Positions 1 to 6,986 of a stretch of 9,389 nucleotides of DNA are shown here, piece by piece. The stretch is from positions 1-9,389 of the forward strand of contig BQIY01000057.1 of assembly GCA_021604265.1 (NCBI GenBank), written 5' to 3'. The translations under genes and the position numbers were made by a program. The notes under the pieces are model-generated. The model searched no databases, was not told the origin of the DNA, and worked only from the letters and a program-made list of their open reading frames with translations. Positions within the stretch are counted from its first letter, which is position 1. Every line of letters begins with the position of its first letter. The DNA comes from Nitrospirales bacterium (GTDB taxonomy: Bacteria; Nitrospirota; Nitrospiria; Nitrospirales; UBA8639).

Positions 1-810
1 GTCCCAGTGTCCGCGGCGCCAATGATTGGCCGTTTTTATGAGATGGGAGAATTTTGACTTGAAACCATCTTGCAATCTATTAAATGTACTTGGGCTATCA
101 TCAATCTCGTCTTCAGAATCAATGTAATAAACATTACCGATATGACTATATAGCGGTGGAGGAGGGACTCTAGTCACGATATCATTCTGATGGACAAATC
201 TATAGGCATGAACGTAGAAGTCGTTTTTGAAGTCCTGATCGCCAACCCTTGGGCATCCAAAAGTGTAGAGTCCTTGAGTTGTTGTCCACCGATCTGCTGC
301 GAGGGTCGCAAGTGCTGCGCCGAGACTGTGTCCAGTAAACCATACTGTGCGTTGTGTTCCATTCAACTTTTTCAATCGCTCAACTAATCTATCCCATACC
401 AGGTCTAAGGTTTTTTGGAAGCCTGCATGGACCTTTCCAATAAGAACATTTTTACCTTCTTTTGCTTCCGTAAGGTTCCACTCCGCATCGGCCCAAAGAT
501 CCTCTTTTTCACTCACCTCTGTTCCTCGAAACGACACCAAAGCAAAATCGTTGTTGTACGCAATAAAGTACTGAACGCCGGGCTTATCAAATCCTTCACA
601 TTCTCCTGTTAATCCGGCCTTCCCTAGGTTGTCTTGTACAAATTTCACGTCCTTTACATAGACCAACAATGAAGCATCTGCGCACCATGCCGCATTCACA
701 AGTTCAAACTTATTTGACCTTGCTTTAAACTTGTAGTCTTTGGCTTTATCAAAGTACTTATAAATCATGTTGGGAGCGAAAAGGTCTTTGAAATTTCCCC
801 GGTCAGCCAT
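1..810 (-). CDS. Class 3 lipase-like alpha/beta hydrolase, C-terminus cut by window edge
   Basis: An open frame of 270 codons runs from ATG at 810 to the left edge without a stop, so the 3' end is missing. The protein matches the class 3 (fungal-type) lipase pattern. It has an oxyanion-side SFRGTE segment (residues 93-98), the nucleophile elbow TGHSLGAAL with Ser162, then YTFGCPRVGD (182-191), the acid in VHQNDIVTRVPP (Asp210), and the histidine in YSHIG (His223). The full triad and its order are therefore visible. The family hydrolyses acyl esters of glycerolipids or phospholipids; the substrate here is unknown. No signal peptide or membrane segment is seen at the N-terminus. An in-frame stop lies about 40 nt upstream of the ATG, and only a weak AAAGAG ribosome site precedes it. 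It follows the lipoprotein hydrolase gene after a 255-nt gap, so it may have its own promoter. The family call is confident; the cellular role is not. Confidence 0.88.
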   Translation of the reverse strand, partial: MADRGNFKDLFAPNMIYKYFDKAKDYKFKARSNKFELVNAAWCADASLLVYVKDVKFVQDNLGKAGLTGECEGFDKPGVQYFIAYNNDFALVSFRGTEVSEKEDLWADAEWNLTEAKEGKNVLIGKVHAGFQKTLDLVWDRLVERLKKLNGTQRTVWFTGHSLGAALATLAADRWTTTQGLYTFGCPRVGDQDFKNDFYVHAYRFVHQNDIVTRVPPPPLYSHIGNVYYIDSEDEIDDSPSTFNRLQDGFKSKFSHLIKTANHWRRGHWD

Positions 811-1065
811 AGTATAAATCTCTTTGTTGTCGCATTGAATAAGAAAATATAAATACCTTTAAACCACAGTTAGATGCGAAAAGTATTGCGTCCACGCGGC
901 ACACCTAGGGTTGATTCATGAGCCACTTAATGAACGTCATTTCCATAATTCCTATCTTTTAAACGGCATCAGAGGGTTACAGTAAGCCTTGATTTAGAAT
1001 TCTTTTTGATACAGCGCTTTGAACATGGCTATAAAAGATGTCTGATTCAAGCCTGTCTGATCCTG
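811..1065. other. Intergenic gap between two hydrolase genes
   Basis: 255 nt between the stop of the lipoprotein hydrolase and the start of the class 3 lipase. No GC-rich stem followed by a T-run is seen after the upstream gene. The part next to the lipase start is AT-rich on the minus strand (TATTTATATT around 840-850) and could hold a -10 element, but no matching -35 is seen. The plus-strand frame that starts here is an antisense shadow of the hydrolase gene. Confidence 0.6.
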
Positions 1066-2748
1066 TTACGTGCATCCGACTCTTGTGAGCGATATCTCAT
1101 TTTCCGTGAGTTCAACCTTTATGTAATTCACAGCATTCCGCTGGAGCCTGATTTTAGGGGTAGTATTATCAGTAGTAGTCAGACTTGAATTCTTTGAGGG
1201 TGCCCATATGATGGGATAACTTGCTCTACAAGTGGATTTTTGGTAGTCAGGATCATCTGTAATTCTATAATGCACATATCCTTCATCATCGGTTCCAAAA
1301 AACTTCGAATACCAGCTTGTTCCTTCTCGTCTTCTACTGACCTCAATAATACCTTCATGATCTCCATCTAGAACGATATCTGGTAAGCGTCTTATTCTCC
1401 ATTTGGGCTCTGCTCTCCCGGACTTTACACGTTGTACGTAATTCTCAATATGAGTAGCCGGGTAGGCAAGGTTTAGCAAAGATTGAAAAGGTAACAGCAC
1501 AAGCCTTCCAATTGATCCTAGAATAGTCGTGGAAATATCTGATTTGGCACGACTCTCTATGGTTTCCAGAAAGGGCCTTTTCCCGTCAAGATCAATGCCT
1601 TGTAATTCAACCTTTGTTTGATCCTTATCGTTCTCATCATGGTTAGTTGTAAGGCTCTGTTCCATCACAAATGTAACAAGGGAATATGGAAGGTTTTTAA
1701 ACGGTGAGAGCTTCTGAGCGGATTTGTCAGCGTTAGGTGTCACCTCCGTTTTGTCCAATTTACCCGACGCAATATTCTTTATAATGGTGAATGTGCGGTG
1801 GTGTTTTTCTTCTATCGACACTAAATCATCAAAATGGCGATAGGGCACGTAGCGCACCCTCTGATCGGGTATCCCTGCAAAAAGAAGGGTATCCGCATGT
1901 ACGATGCCATCACTAAGTCCATAATTATCAAAAAGATTTTTTATGCCCACAATCGCGTAGGTTTTAGGGTTGTTGAAAACACCTGTCGGAAAGTACTCTC
2001 CCCATTTGGCAATGTGATTGAGCATGAATTTTGAACGAAAAAGGTCTACACTATCTATAGAGTGAAATGGTCGAATACTATCCGCCATGTCGAAAGCTTG
2101 CCGGTTGTAAACAAAAGCTTTGCCAAACGGTGCTGAGAAGATACCTGTGACGTAAGTAATCGGAGCAAAAAGGGAATTGACAAATAGGTTGTTATATCCT
2201 GCGTACGTAGAAAATGAGTTTGGTGTACCAATCAGGACGAGTTTGGTTTTTCCTAATATGCCCTTAGGATCACCTTTTTCTTTCCATGCCAGTACAGCTT
2301 CTTTCGCTATGAGGCCGCCTTGGCTGTGTGCAATAATGATAATTGTTTCTGGTTTTTTACAATCCACAAGTTGCTCTATGCGTATCTTGAAGGCTTGGCC
2401 TAGCTCTGATAAAGATTGAAAGTTAGGGAAAAACCGGCTACTCCAATATTCCATAAGATAGACGTCGGATTGTCCAAGCTCTTCATCTTTTCTGAGCGTA
2501 TCTTGAAGTTGACCAAATGTATCCTCGTCACCATATATTCCATGAATCAATACAAAGGCATTTTGCTCTGTGGATTCAGAGGTGCATTCATCGTTCATTT
2601 CCTTAAATTCACCTGATTGACCGGCTCGAAGTCTCCATTCACTAACCTGGACTGTTGCCTGAAATGAGTTCATCGCGCAGCCAGCTGAAAAAATGAAAGC
2701 AAGAAATGAAGCAAGAAGGCGTAGCGAAGGTTCTATAGCACCTGACAT
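1066..2748 (-). CDS. Lipoprotein alpha/beta hydrolase (PGAP1/DUF676-like lipase or esterase)
   Basis: 560 aa. ATG at 2748 was chosen over an upstream in-frame start at 2835 because GGGAGGAG sits just before it and translation from it begins with a signal sequence: a hydrophobic stretch ending FIFSAGC, with the likely lipidated Cys at 24. The catalytic half has a strand-and-oxyanion motif LIHGIYG (His69-Gly70), a nucleophile elbow AHSQGG with Ser142 (AHSQG in place of GHSxG), an acid in GLSDGIVHAD (Asp280), and a His in EKHHRTF (His316 or 317). This pattern fits the PGAP1/DUF676/SERAC1-like hydrolases, which act on lipid esters or related bonds. The C-terminal third, about residues 330-560, is not assigned to a domain. 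The serine at the -3 lipobox position is unusual, so a type I signal is possible. It is the fourth gene of the lipoprotein cluster and is 108 nt from the previous one. The fold is confident; the substrate is unknown. Confidence 0.82.
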   Translation of the reverse strand: MSGAIEPSLRLLASFLAFIFSAGCAMNSFQATVQVSEWRLRAGQSGEFKEMNDECTSESTEQNAFVLIHGIYGDEDTFGQLQDTLRKDEELGQSDVYLMEYWSSRFFPNFQSLSELGQAFKIRIEQLVDCKKPETIIIIAHSQGGLIAKEAVLAWKEKGDPKGILGKTKLVLIGTPNSFSTYAGYNNLFVNSLFAPITYVTGIFSAPFGKAFVYNRQAFDMADSIRPFHSIDSVDLFRSKFMLNHIAKWGEYFPTGVFNNPKTYAIVGIKNLFDNYGLSDGIVHADTLLFAGIPDQRVRYVPYRHFDDLVSIEEKHHRTFTIIKNIASGKLDKTEVTPNADKSAQKLSPFKNLPYSLVTFVMEQSLTTNHDENDKDQTKVELQGIDLDGKRPFLETIESRAKSDISTTILGSIGRLVLLPFQSLLNLAYPATHIENYVQRVKSGRAEPKWRIRRLPDIVLDGDHEGIIEVSRRREGTSWYSKFFGTDDEGYVHYRITDDPDYQKSTCRASYPIIWAPSKNSSLTTTDNTTPKIRLQRNAVNYIKVELTENEISLTRVGCT

Positions 2749-2795
2749 AATACTCCTCCCAGGGTCTCCACCAACAAATTCAGACCTTTCCTTTA

Positions 2796-2823
2796 TTAAT
2801 ACATAGGGCCAAATTATCGCCAA
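2796..2823 (-). promoter_or_regulatory. Weak sigma-70-like promoter candidate ahead of the hydrolase gene
   Basis: On the minus strand TTGGCG (2823-2818) and TATTAA (2801-2796) are separated by 16 nt, each matching four of six consensus bases. They sit in the 108-nt gap before the hydrolase start. This is the longest gap in the otherwise tight four-gene group, so an internal promoter is reasonable, but the match is poor. Confidence 0.2.
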
Positions 2824-2856
2824 TAGCACTTGCACTTCGATTGCACATGTTTTTAA

Positions 2857-3909
2857 CTATAGATCAATGGCAAAACGTCGTAATACATTAAGATTTTTTG
2901 AAAATTCAGGCAGAAGTAGTTTTGATCGTTCTTTGAGCATAGCCATGAATTGATCCTCCTTTGTGCCAGTTTCCACAAGCTCAAGTCTTACTGATTCCTT
3001 CAGTATCTTATCGCGCTTCGCGCCGTCTGCTGGGTTCCATTTGGCTCCGATTTCGTCAATCAAGTCCCGATTTAATCCAATTTTATTAGCTTTTAGTTTT
3101 GCTGCGGCAGGAGCCATTTGGCTAAATGCAATCTCTTGAACATAGGGGTCTTCTGCAAAGCGGGTCGCGGCTTCTCCTGTGGCAAAGAATTGCACATGCT
3201 TCACTCCACTTTCAGTGAGTGTTGTATATCCACCTGCATTATCTATAGACGCATAAAACGAAGGCATTTTAACTTTAAACCCATCTTTACTCCCTTTAAG
3301 TTTGCAACTTTTTATTGCGTCCACAAAAATCGGTGGAGATGCAAATTCTTTCCGGTTATACCCTAGCTTCAAAGAGTCTGGATAAGGACCAGCCGTACCA
3401 CTCCAGGCTACTTTTACTCCATACGAAGTATCTGTGGCGAAATAAAAAGGGCGGGGCTCCTCCTTAATTTTTTGATAGTCCTGGAAGGTTATTAAGTGCC
3501 AGAGTTTGAGTAAAAGGCCTCGGGGATCTTCAGGTTCTTTCGACAAACATAAGCTGGAGTTGACGGGTTTAGTTTTGTCTCCTGGGGACAGATTTACAGC
3601 CGCATCTCCGCCTGCAAAATGGGCTGTGATGCTTGGATTAAAAAAACTTCCTGTCAATCCAAATGCCGCCAATAGTGGTAATCCACTTTCGTCATTATCT
3701 TTATTCTCTTTAGTATCGTTATTTGGAAACGTCGGCTGGATGGCTATTTCCCTTCTCGCTATCGTGACTTCAGCCGTTGGAGGTTCAGTATCAATATCAA
3801 GCCCGACATTGGTTTTGGTCACAAATAGGACTCGATCATATCCGGAGCATCCGCTCAGAAAGACTATGCATACTGCTAAAACGAGTCCCCGTAGAAATGG
3901 GAGTGTCAT
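2857..3909 (-). CDS. Lipoprotein of unrecognised family, 350 aa
   Basis: I do not recognise a named family. The N-terminus is a clear lipoprotein signal: a short polar start, a hydrophobic core and the lipobox FLSGC, with Cys21 as the lipidation site. Asp is not at +2, so export to the outer membrane is the default expectation. After it come a strand-like segment VLFVTKTNVGLDID, an Asn/Asp/Lys-rich linker around residues 63-75, and a mixed globular part containing HVQFFATGEAATRFAED (about 240-256). Only three Cys remain after the signal, and no catalytic motif is visible. The start is well supported: AAGGAGG lies 6-8 nt before ATG at 3909. That ATG overlaps the preceding TGA as ATGA, which implies translational coupling with the 137-aa lipoprotein. 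Its place between a small lipoprotein and a lipoprotein hydrolase suggests a shared envelope role, perhaps as partner or inhibitor of the hydrolase; this is inference from position alone. Confidence 0.85.
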   Translation of the reverse strand: MTLPFLRGLVLAVCIVFLSGCSGYDRVLFVTKTNVGLDIDTEPPTAEVTIARREIAIQPTFPNNDTKENKDNDESGLPLLAAFGLTGSFFNPSITAHFAGGDAAVNLSPGDKTKPVNSSLCLSKEPEDPRGLLLKLWHLITFQDYQKIKEEPRPFYFATDTSYGVKVAWSGTAGPYPDSLKLGYNRKEFASPPIFVDAIKSCKLKGSKDGFKVKMPSFYASIDNAGGYTTLTESGVKHVQFFATGEAATRFAEDPYVQEIAFSQMAPAAAKLKANKIGLNRDLIDEIGAKWNPADGAKRDKILKESVRLELVETGTKEDQFMAMLKERSKLLLPEFSKNLNVLRRFAIDL

Positions 3910-4319
3910 GGCTGATCCTCCTTAGTTGTAGACGATTGCTGGTCTTTATTATCTGTAAGATTGAATTCAAGGGGATAAGTCCCTATCTTGAAATCGAAGA
4001 AATCGTTGTTGGGCGGACGTTGTATGGTAAATGCTGTATTTTCGTTCAAAATGACAAGACGTTCTCTTTGATCCCAACCCACACTTACTCCGAATGAACC
4101 CTCATCAATACCTAGGGCTATTCCTGTTAGCGTGGTTTTTCGTATAAAAGCCTGTTTTCCTTCCAGAGGCGGTGTGCCCTTTATTGCAAGATGACCAAAG
4201 CCCCAGATATGTTCGGCACCGGATTCTGCATCGCGATAGTAGATGGCACAGCCAAGCATCTGACAAACTAAAATCGCAGCGACAATGATTCTTAACGACG
4301 ATCTAATTGGAGAAGGCAT
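3906..4319 (-). CDS. Small lipoprotein of unknown function, 137 aa
   Basis: The product starts with a positively charged segment, a hydrophobic core and CQMLGC, giving lipidation at Cys24. The mature part begins AIYYRDAESGAEHIWGFGHL, a segment that looks like a conserved family signature, although I cannot name the family. About 110 residues of mixed strand-like sequence follow, with a charged tail rich in Asp, Gln and Glu. The frame could be extended 22 codons to a TTG at 4385. I prefer ATG at 4319 because the extension would bury the signal sequence behind an odd Phe-rich leader. Neither start has a good Shine-Dalgarno site, so the start is less certain than the gene. The 3' end overlaps the next gene as ATGA, and the gene lies 69 nt after the DUF3467 gene, so co-transcription is likely. 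Confidence 0.75.
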   Translation of the reverse strand: MPSPIRSSLRIIVAAILVCQMLGCAIYYRDAESGAEHIWGFGHLAIKGTPPLEGKQAFIRKTTLTGIALGIDEGSFGVSVGWDQRERLVILNENTAFTIQRPPNNDFFDFKIGTYPLEFNLTDNKDQQSSTTKEDQP

Positions 4320-4388
4320 AATGTATACAGCAATTCTGAATGATGATAACCAGTAAAAGAGAAAATATTTCGAGTCAAAAAACAAAGG

Positions 4389-4637
4389 TCATAGCGTGTT
4401 AATTTGACCAAATCGACCCTTATATTCCTTAAATGATTGCCTTAAGATTTCGACGAACTCCATCGCAATGTCCGGTCCCATGATCATTCTTGTTGTGAAC
4501 TTGGGTGTCTCAGCATCTTGAGGAATTGCCCCAAGATCTAAGACGAATTTGTATGCGTCGAATCCGATCCGAAACGCATCCACATAGATGATTGGGAGGT
4601 CCATTTGTTCATTCCAATTATCATAGTCATCCGGCAT
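4389..4637 (-). CDS. DUF3467 domain protein, 82 aa
   Basis: The product matches the DUF3467 pattern almost end to end: IIYVDAFRIGFDAYKFVLDLG (strand pair) followed by TTRMIMGPDIAMEFVEILRQ and KEYKGRFGQI (helix ending in the family's typical Y-x-x-x-F-G-x-I). The family is small, soluble and without a known biochemical function; it occurs next to many kinds of genes. No signal peptide is present, so it should be cytoplasmic, unlike the three exported products after it. ATG at 4637 is chosen. TTG at 4646 and ATG at 4604 are possible alternatives, because none of the three has a strong ribosome site. It is the first gene of the minus-strand lipoprotein cluster. Confidence 0.75.
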   Translation of the reverse strand: MPDDYDNWNEQMDLPIIYVDAFRIGFDAYKFVLDLGAIPQDAETPKFTTRMIMGPDIAMEFVEILRQSFKEYKGRFGQINTL

Positions 4638-5137
4638 GAGTCGCAACCGTAAGAAGTCCGTGAATTATGTTTGGTGCAATGATCTCGACATTTTTAAAGT
4701 AACGATCGTTGCAAGATTAGTGTGCGAGACAGAGAAAGACGGTTCTGTCAACGCAAACAATTGAAAAGATTAAGTAAAAAAGATCTCGAATCGGTTCAAG
4801 GGAAGGCGGAAGGAGGAAAGCGTCACAGGGCAATGTTACAACTGTCCTTGTCTGAGCGTATAAGACGAGGCAGTGTTCGTTGGCGTGTACGCTTATGGTG
4901 CCAAAGGCAATCCTGTTTTCTCGGTTCCATACGTGAGTTGCAACAATGTAAAGGCTGTAGAGATGCACAATGTCATGTCGTATCAGCTCAAATGCACGTC
5001 ACATAATTTGCGACAAATAGAAGCCGCAATGTTACGAAATGTTACGTTTGGGATGTGATCGTAGACCGTAAAAACGGCGTGTGACTCTATCTCATCATCT
5101 AAGCAATGACTTCTAGAGCATTACTGGAGGAACTTGC
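4638..5137. other. 500-nt region without a recognisable gene
   Basis: This lies between the DUF3467 start and the antitoxin pseudogene start. It should contain the divergent promoters of both. On the minus strand CATAAT occurs about 30 nt upstream of the DUF3467 start, but without a good -35. A perfect 10-bp palindrome, AACGATCGTT, is at 4701-4710, and a small CCGT-AAAA-ACGG inverted repeat is near 5070. Open frames of 60-94 codons on both strands (for example plus 4722-5006 and 4873-5058, minus 4717-4968) start with non-ATG codons, lack ribosome sites, overlap each other and resemble no family I know. The stretch may be decayed sequence. Confidence 0.5.
5028..5048 (+). repeat. Tandem ATGTTACGWW repeat, first copy of a 13-bp direct repeat
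   Basis: AATGTTACGAAAT at 5028-5040 runs straight into a second ATGTTACG (5039-5046), giving two 10-bp units in tandem about 90-110 nt upstream of the antitoxin start. The same 13 bp occur again after the antitoxin gene. A related CAATGTTACAA is near 4832. It could be an operator or the remains of a duplication. Confidence 0.5.
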
Positions 5138-5374
5138 ATGAGTGCCTTGAATCTGCGATTACCTGATTCAATTCATCGGTATATTAAAGAAGTGGTCAAT
5201 AAAGAAGGCGTGTCCATCAACTAGTTTATATTTTCAGCGGTCACTGAGAAAATATTCGCGAGCATGACGGAGGACTATTTGAAAAGTCGGGCATCACGAG
5301 CGAGGAAAAAGGACTTTAAAAAGATTTTGAGGAATGAGTCAGATCGTCGACTGCTTCCAGGTGATGAATGGTGA
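5138..5374 (+). pseudogene. Ribbon-helix-helix antitoxin (HicB-like, PIN-toxin partner type) broken by one TAG
   Basis: A 79-codon frame begins at ATG 5138, with GGAGG seven bases before it, and ends at TGA 5372-5374. It is interrupted only by TAG at 5222-5224 (codon 29). The first part reads MSALNLRLPDSIHRYIKEVV then NKEGVSIN, followed by the stop, then FIFSAVTEKIF, MTEDYLKSRASRARKKDF and a C-terminal LPGDEW. This is the standard layout of orphan HicB-type or COG1569-partner antitoxins: an N-terminal DNA-binding strand (NLRLP), helices with the SINQFI motif, then a toxin-neutralising tail. The family has Gln exactly at the TAG position, so one C-to-T change (CAG to TAG) explains it. The rest is intact with no frameshift, so inactivation looks recent. 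No toxin gene is found on either side. Its end is 8 nt from the convergent regulator gene. A suppressor tRNA or a sequencing error are the alternatives. Confidence 0.8.
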
Positions 5375-5378
5375 TGGG

Positions 5379-5391
5379 AATGTTACGAAAT
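5379..5391 (+). repeat. Second copy of the 13-bp direct repeat AATGTTACGAAAT
   Basis: Identical to 5028-5040 and located just after the antitoxin frame, where it overlaps the stop codon of the convergent response-regulator gene. The two copies are 351 bp apart and bracket the pseudogene. Confidence 0.5.
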
Positions 5392-6819
5392 AGTACATGG
5401 CTCGTTGATGGGGTGAGCATATTCGGAATGGGTATGTAGCATCTTATGGCCTCTTTGACTGATATTATGTTTGGCCATCTTCCGATAGAGCGTCATTCGT
5501 GACCATTGAAGCTTTTGAGCGGCTTTGGTTCGACTCCATTTCGTGCTGAGAAGCGCGGCCAAAATCTGGTCACGTTCATTCTGAGGGAGTGTGGCGCATT
5601 CTCTGGTTTTTGCACGAAATTGTAGTGGGAGGTCCATATATCTTACTGACGGATCGGGCAGATGGATAAATGATGCCTCTATGAGGTTTCTCAATTCTCT
5701 GACATTGCCAGGCCAGGAATAGCGAAGGAGAGAGTCGAGCGCCTCGGCTGATACAGATTTCACCTCCCGATGAAACTTAGGGTTGAATTCACGAATGAAG
5801 TGTTGGATGAGAAGGGGAATATCTTCTTTGCGTTCACGTAGGGGAGGCAAATGGATTCTGGCAACATTCAGTCGGTAGAAAAGATCTGATCGAAACTGTT
5901 TGAACTTTACCGCCTGCTCTAAGTCTTGATTGGTTGCGGCGATGACACGAATGTTAAGGGGATGATTCGCATGTCCTCCTAGTCGCTGCACTTGCCGTTC
6001 CTCTATTGCTCTCAGGATTTTGGCTTGTGCCGATAGTTCCATATCTCCAATTTCATCAAACAAAATGGTACCGCCTTGCGCTTGTTCGAGTTTTCCCTGG
6101 TGGCGGTATCTCGCGCCTGTAAAGGCTCCTTGTTCGTGGCCGAATAACTCACTTTCTAATAATGTTTCCGGAATGGCAGCACAATTCACGCATATGAAGC
6201 TCTTATCGCGACGATCACTAATTCGATGGATGGCTTGTGCGACGACTTCTTTTCCGGTCCCGGTCTCGCCTGTGATGAGAACATTGCTTTGTGTCCATGC
6301 CATCTTTGTCATATCAGCACGGATATCTTGAATGAATGATGACGTTCCAACAAGGCTCTCAGTCAGAGAGTCGCAATCCTGAGAGTTCTTGTGTTTTCTT
6401 GTAAGATATTGAATGGAACCTTGAGTAATCCAATGCGAGACTCGTTCTGAAAATTCTTCATGGGTAAAGGGCTCTTTCACATAATCATTAATGCCTGTTC
6501 GCAGTGCGGCCAGGGCCATGTCCTCGGAACTTTCTCTCGTAATGAGTAACAGTGGAATGGTCTGATCATACTGGCGGAATTCTTTTCCGAGTGTAAGGCC
6601 ATGTTGCGCACGTGTGTGTGAAACGTCGATGACGACCAGGTCAGGCTGATTTCCATTATGGAGTGCACCGCTGCGAATAGCCTGGTGGAGATTATTGGAA
6701 ATTGTCATATGGTACCGTTGTGACTCTTCTTTCAGATGCCGATGGAGTTGTTTGTTTGGTTCCAGGATGAACACTCGCGGTTTGGTTGGCACTTGATATT
6801 CGGACAGAGGGAAGAGCAC
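5383..6819 (-). CDS. Sigma-54-dependent NtrC-family response regulator
   Basis: 478 aa, three domains. Receiver, about 13-135: the phosphoacceptor Asp65 (VVIDVS) and Thr94 are present. The usual acidic pair is Glu20-Pro21, and the usual KPF lysine is Glu116 (YVKEPF), so phosphorylation may be altered. AAA+ sigma-54 activation domain, about 154-400: Walker A GETGTGKE (184-191), the sigma-54 contact loop GAFTGA (231-236), Walker B ILFDEIGD (252-259), arginine residues in FRSDLFYRLN (309-318) and sensor II GNVRELRN (371-378). This ATPase part looks fully active. C-terminal Fis-type helix-turn-helix, about 414-453 (RTKAAQKLQWSRMTLYRKM). The protein should bind upstream DNA and remodel RNA polymerase-sigma-54. 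The start is GTG at 6819, preceded by AAGGAAGGTGA; the nearby ATG at 6823 is out of frame. No histidine kinase gene is visible. It lies after the serpin, with its own sigma-54-type promoter in the gap. Confidence 0.93.
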   Translation of the reverse strand: MLFPLSEYQVPTKPRVFILEPNKQLHRHLKEESQRYHMTISNNLHQAIRSGALHNGNQPDLVVIDVSHTRAQHGLTLGKEFRQYDQTIPLLLITRESSEDMALAALRTGINDYVKEPFTHEEFSERVSHWITQGSIQYLTRKHKNSQDCDSLTESLVGTSSFIQDIRADMTKMAWTQSNVLITGETGTGKEVVAQAIHRISDRRDKSFICVNCAAIPETLLESELFGHEQGAFTGARYRHQGKLEQAQGGTILFDEIGDMELSAQAKILRAIEERQVQRLGGHANHPLNIRVIAATNQDLEQAVKFKQFRSDLFYRLNVARIHLPPLRERKEDIPLLIQHFIREFNPKFHREVKSVSAEALDSLLRYSWPGNVRELRNLIEASFIHLPDPSVRYMDLPLQFRAKTRECATLPQNERDQILAALLSTKWSRTKAAQKLQWSRMTLYRKMAKHNISQRGHKMLHTHSEYAHPINEPCTIS

Positions 6820-6854
6820 TCATCACCTTCCTTGGTTGAGATCAAGAATACTAG

Positions 6855-6871
6855 TAGCAAGTATGAGACCG
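6855..6871 (-). promoter_or_regulatory. Sigma-54 (-24/-12) promoter candidate for the response regulator
   Basis: On the minus strand the sequence is CGGTCTCATACTTGCTA. GG and GC are exactly 10 nt apart and the -12 half TTGCT is a full match to the consensus; the -24 half (CGGTCT against TGGCAC) is weaker. Transcription would start near 6845, leaving a leader of about 26 nt that contains the regulator's Shine-Dalgarno site. The position, orientation and downstream gene type all agree with the call. Confidence 0.55.
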
Positions 6872-6986
6872 ATGGGAAGTCTGAATGTAGGATTTGGAAA
6901 ATATGAAATTCTCTAGCACTGGTATGCCGATAGAGGGTTCCGAAGTGGAGAAAAATAAACGGGAAAAAGAACCTGGACATGGATTC

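Noticed and set aside
1041..1065. TCTGAT repeated after the hydrolase stop, as a terminator
   Set aside because: The two copies are direct, not inverted, repeats and no T-run follows.
2749..2835. Longer start for the lipoprotein hydrolase
   Set aside because: The extra 29 codons would place the lipoprotein signal inside the protein, while ATG 2748 has a strong GGGAGGAG site directly before it.
3506..4097. Plus-strand open frames of 139 and 106 codons
   Set aside because: They lie opposite the two well-supported lipoprotein genes, have low-complexity or shadow-like sequence and no ribosome sites.
4722..5058. Plus-strand frames of 94 and 61 codons as genes
   Set aside because: Non-ATG starts, no Shine-Dalgarno sites, mutual overlap and no family resemblance.
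6920..6940. Second possible sigma-54 element on the minus strand, CGGCATACCAGTGC
   Set aside because: GG and GC are 9 nt apart instead of 10, and it is further from the regulator start than the better match at 6855-6871.
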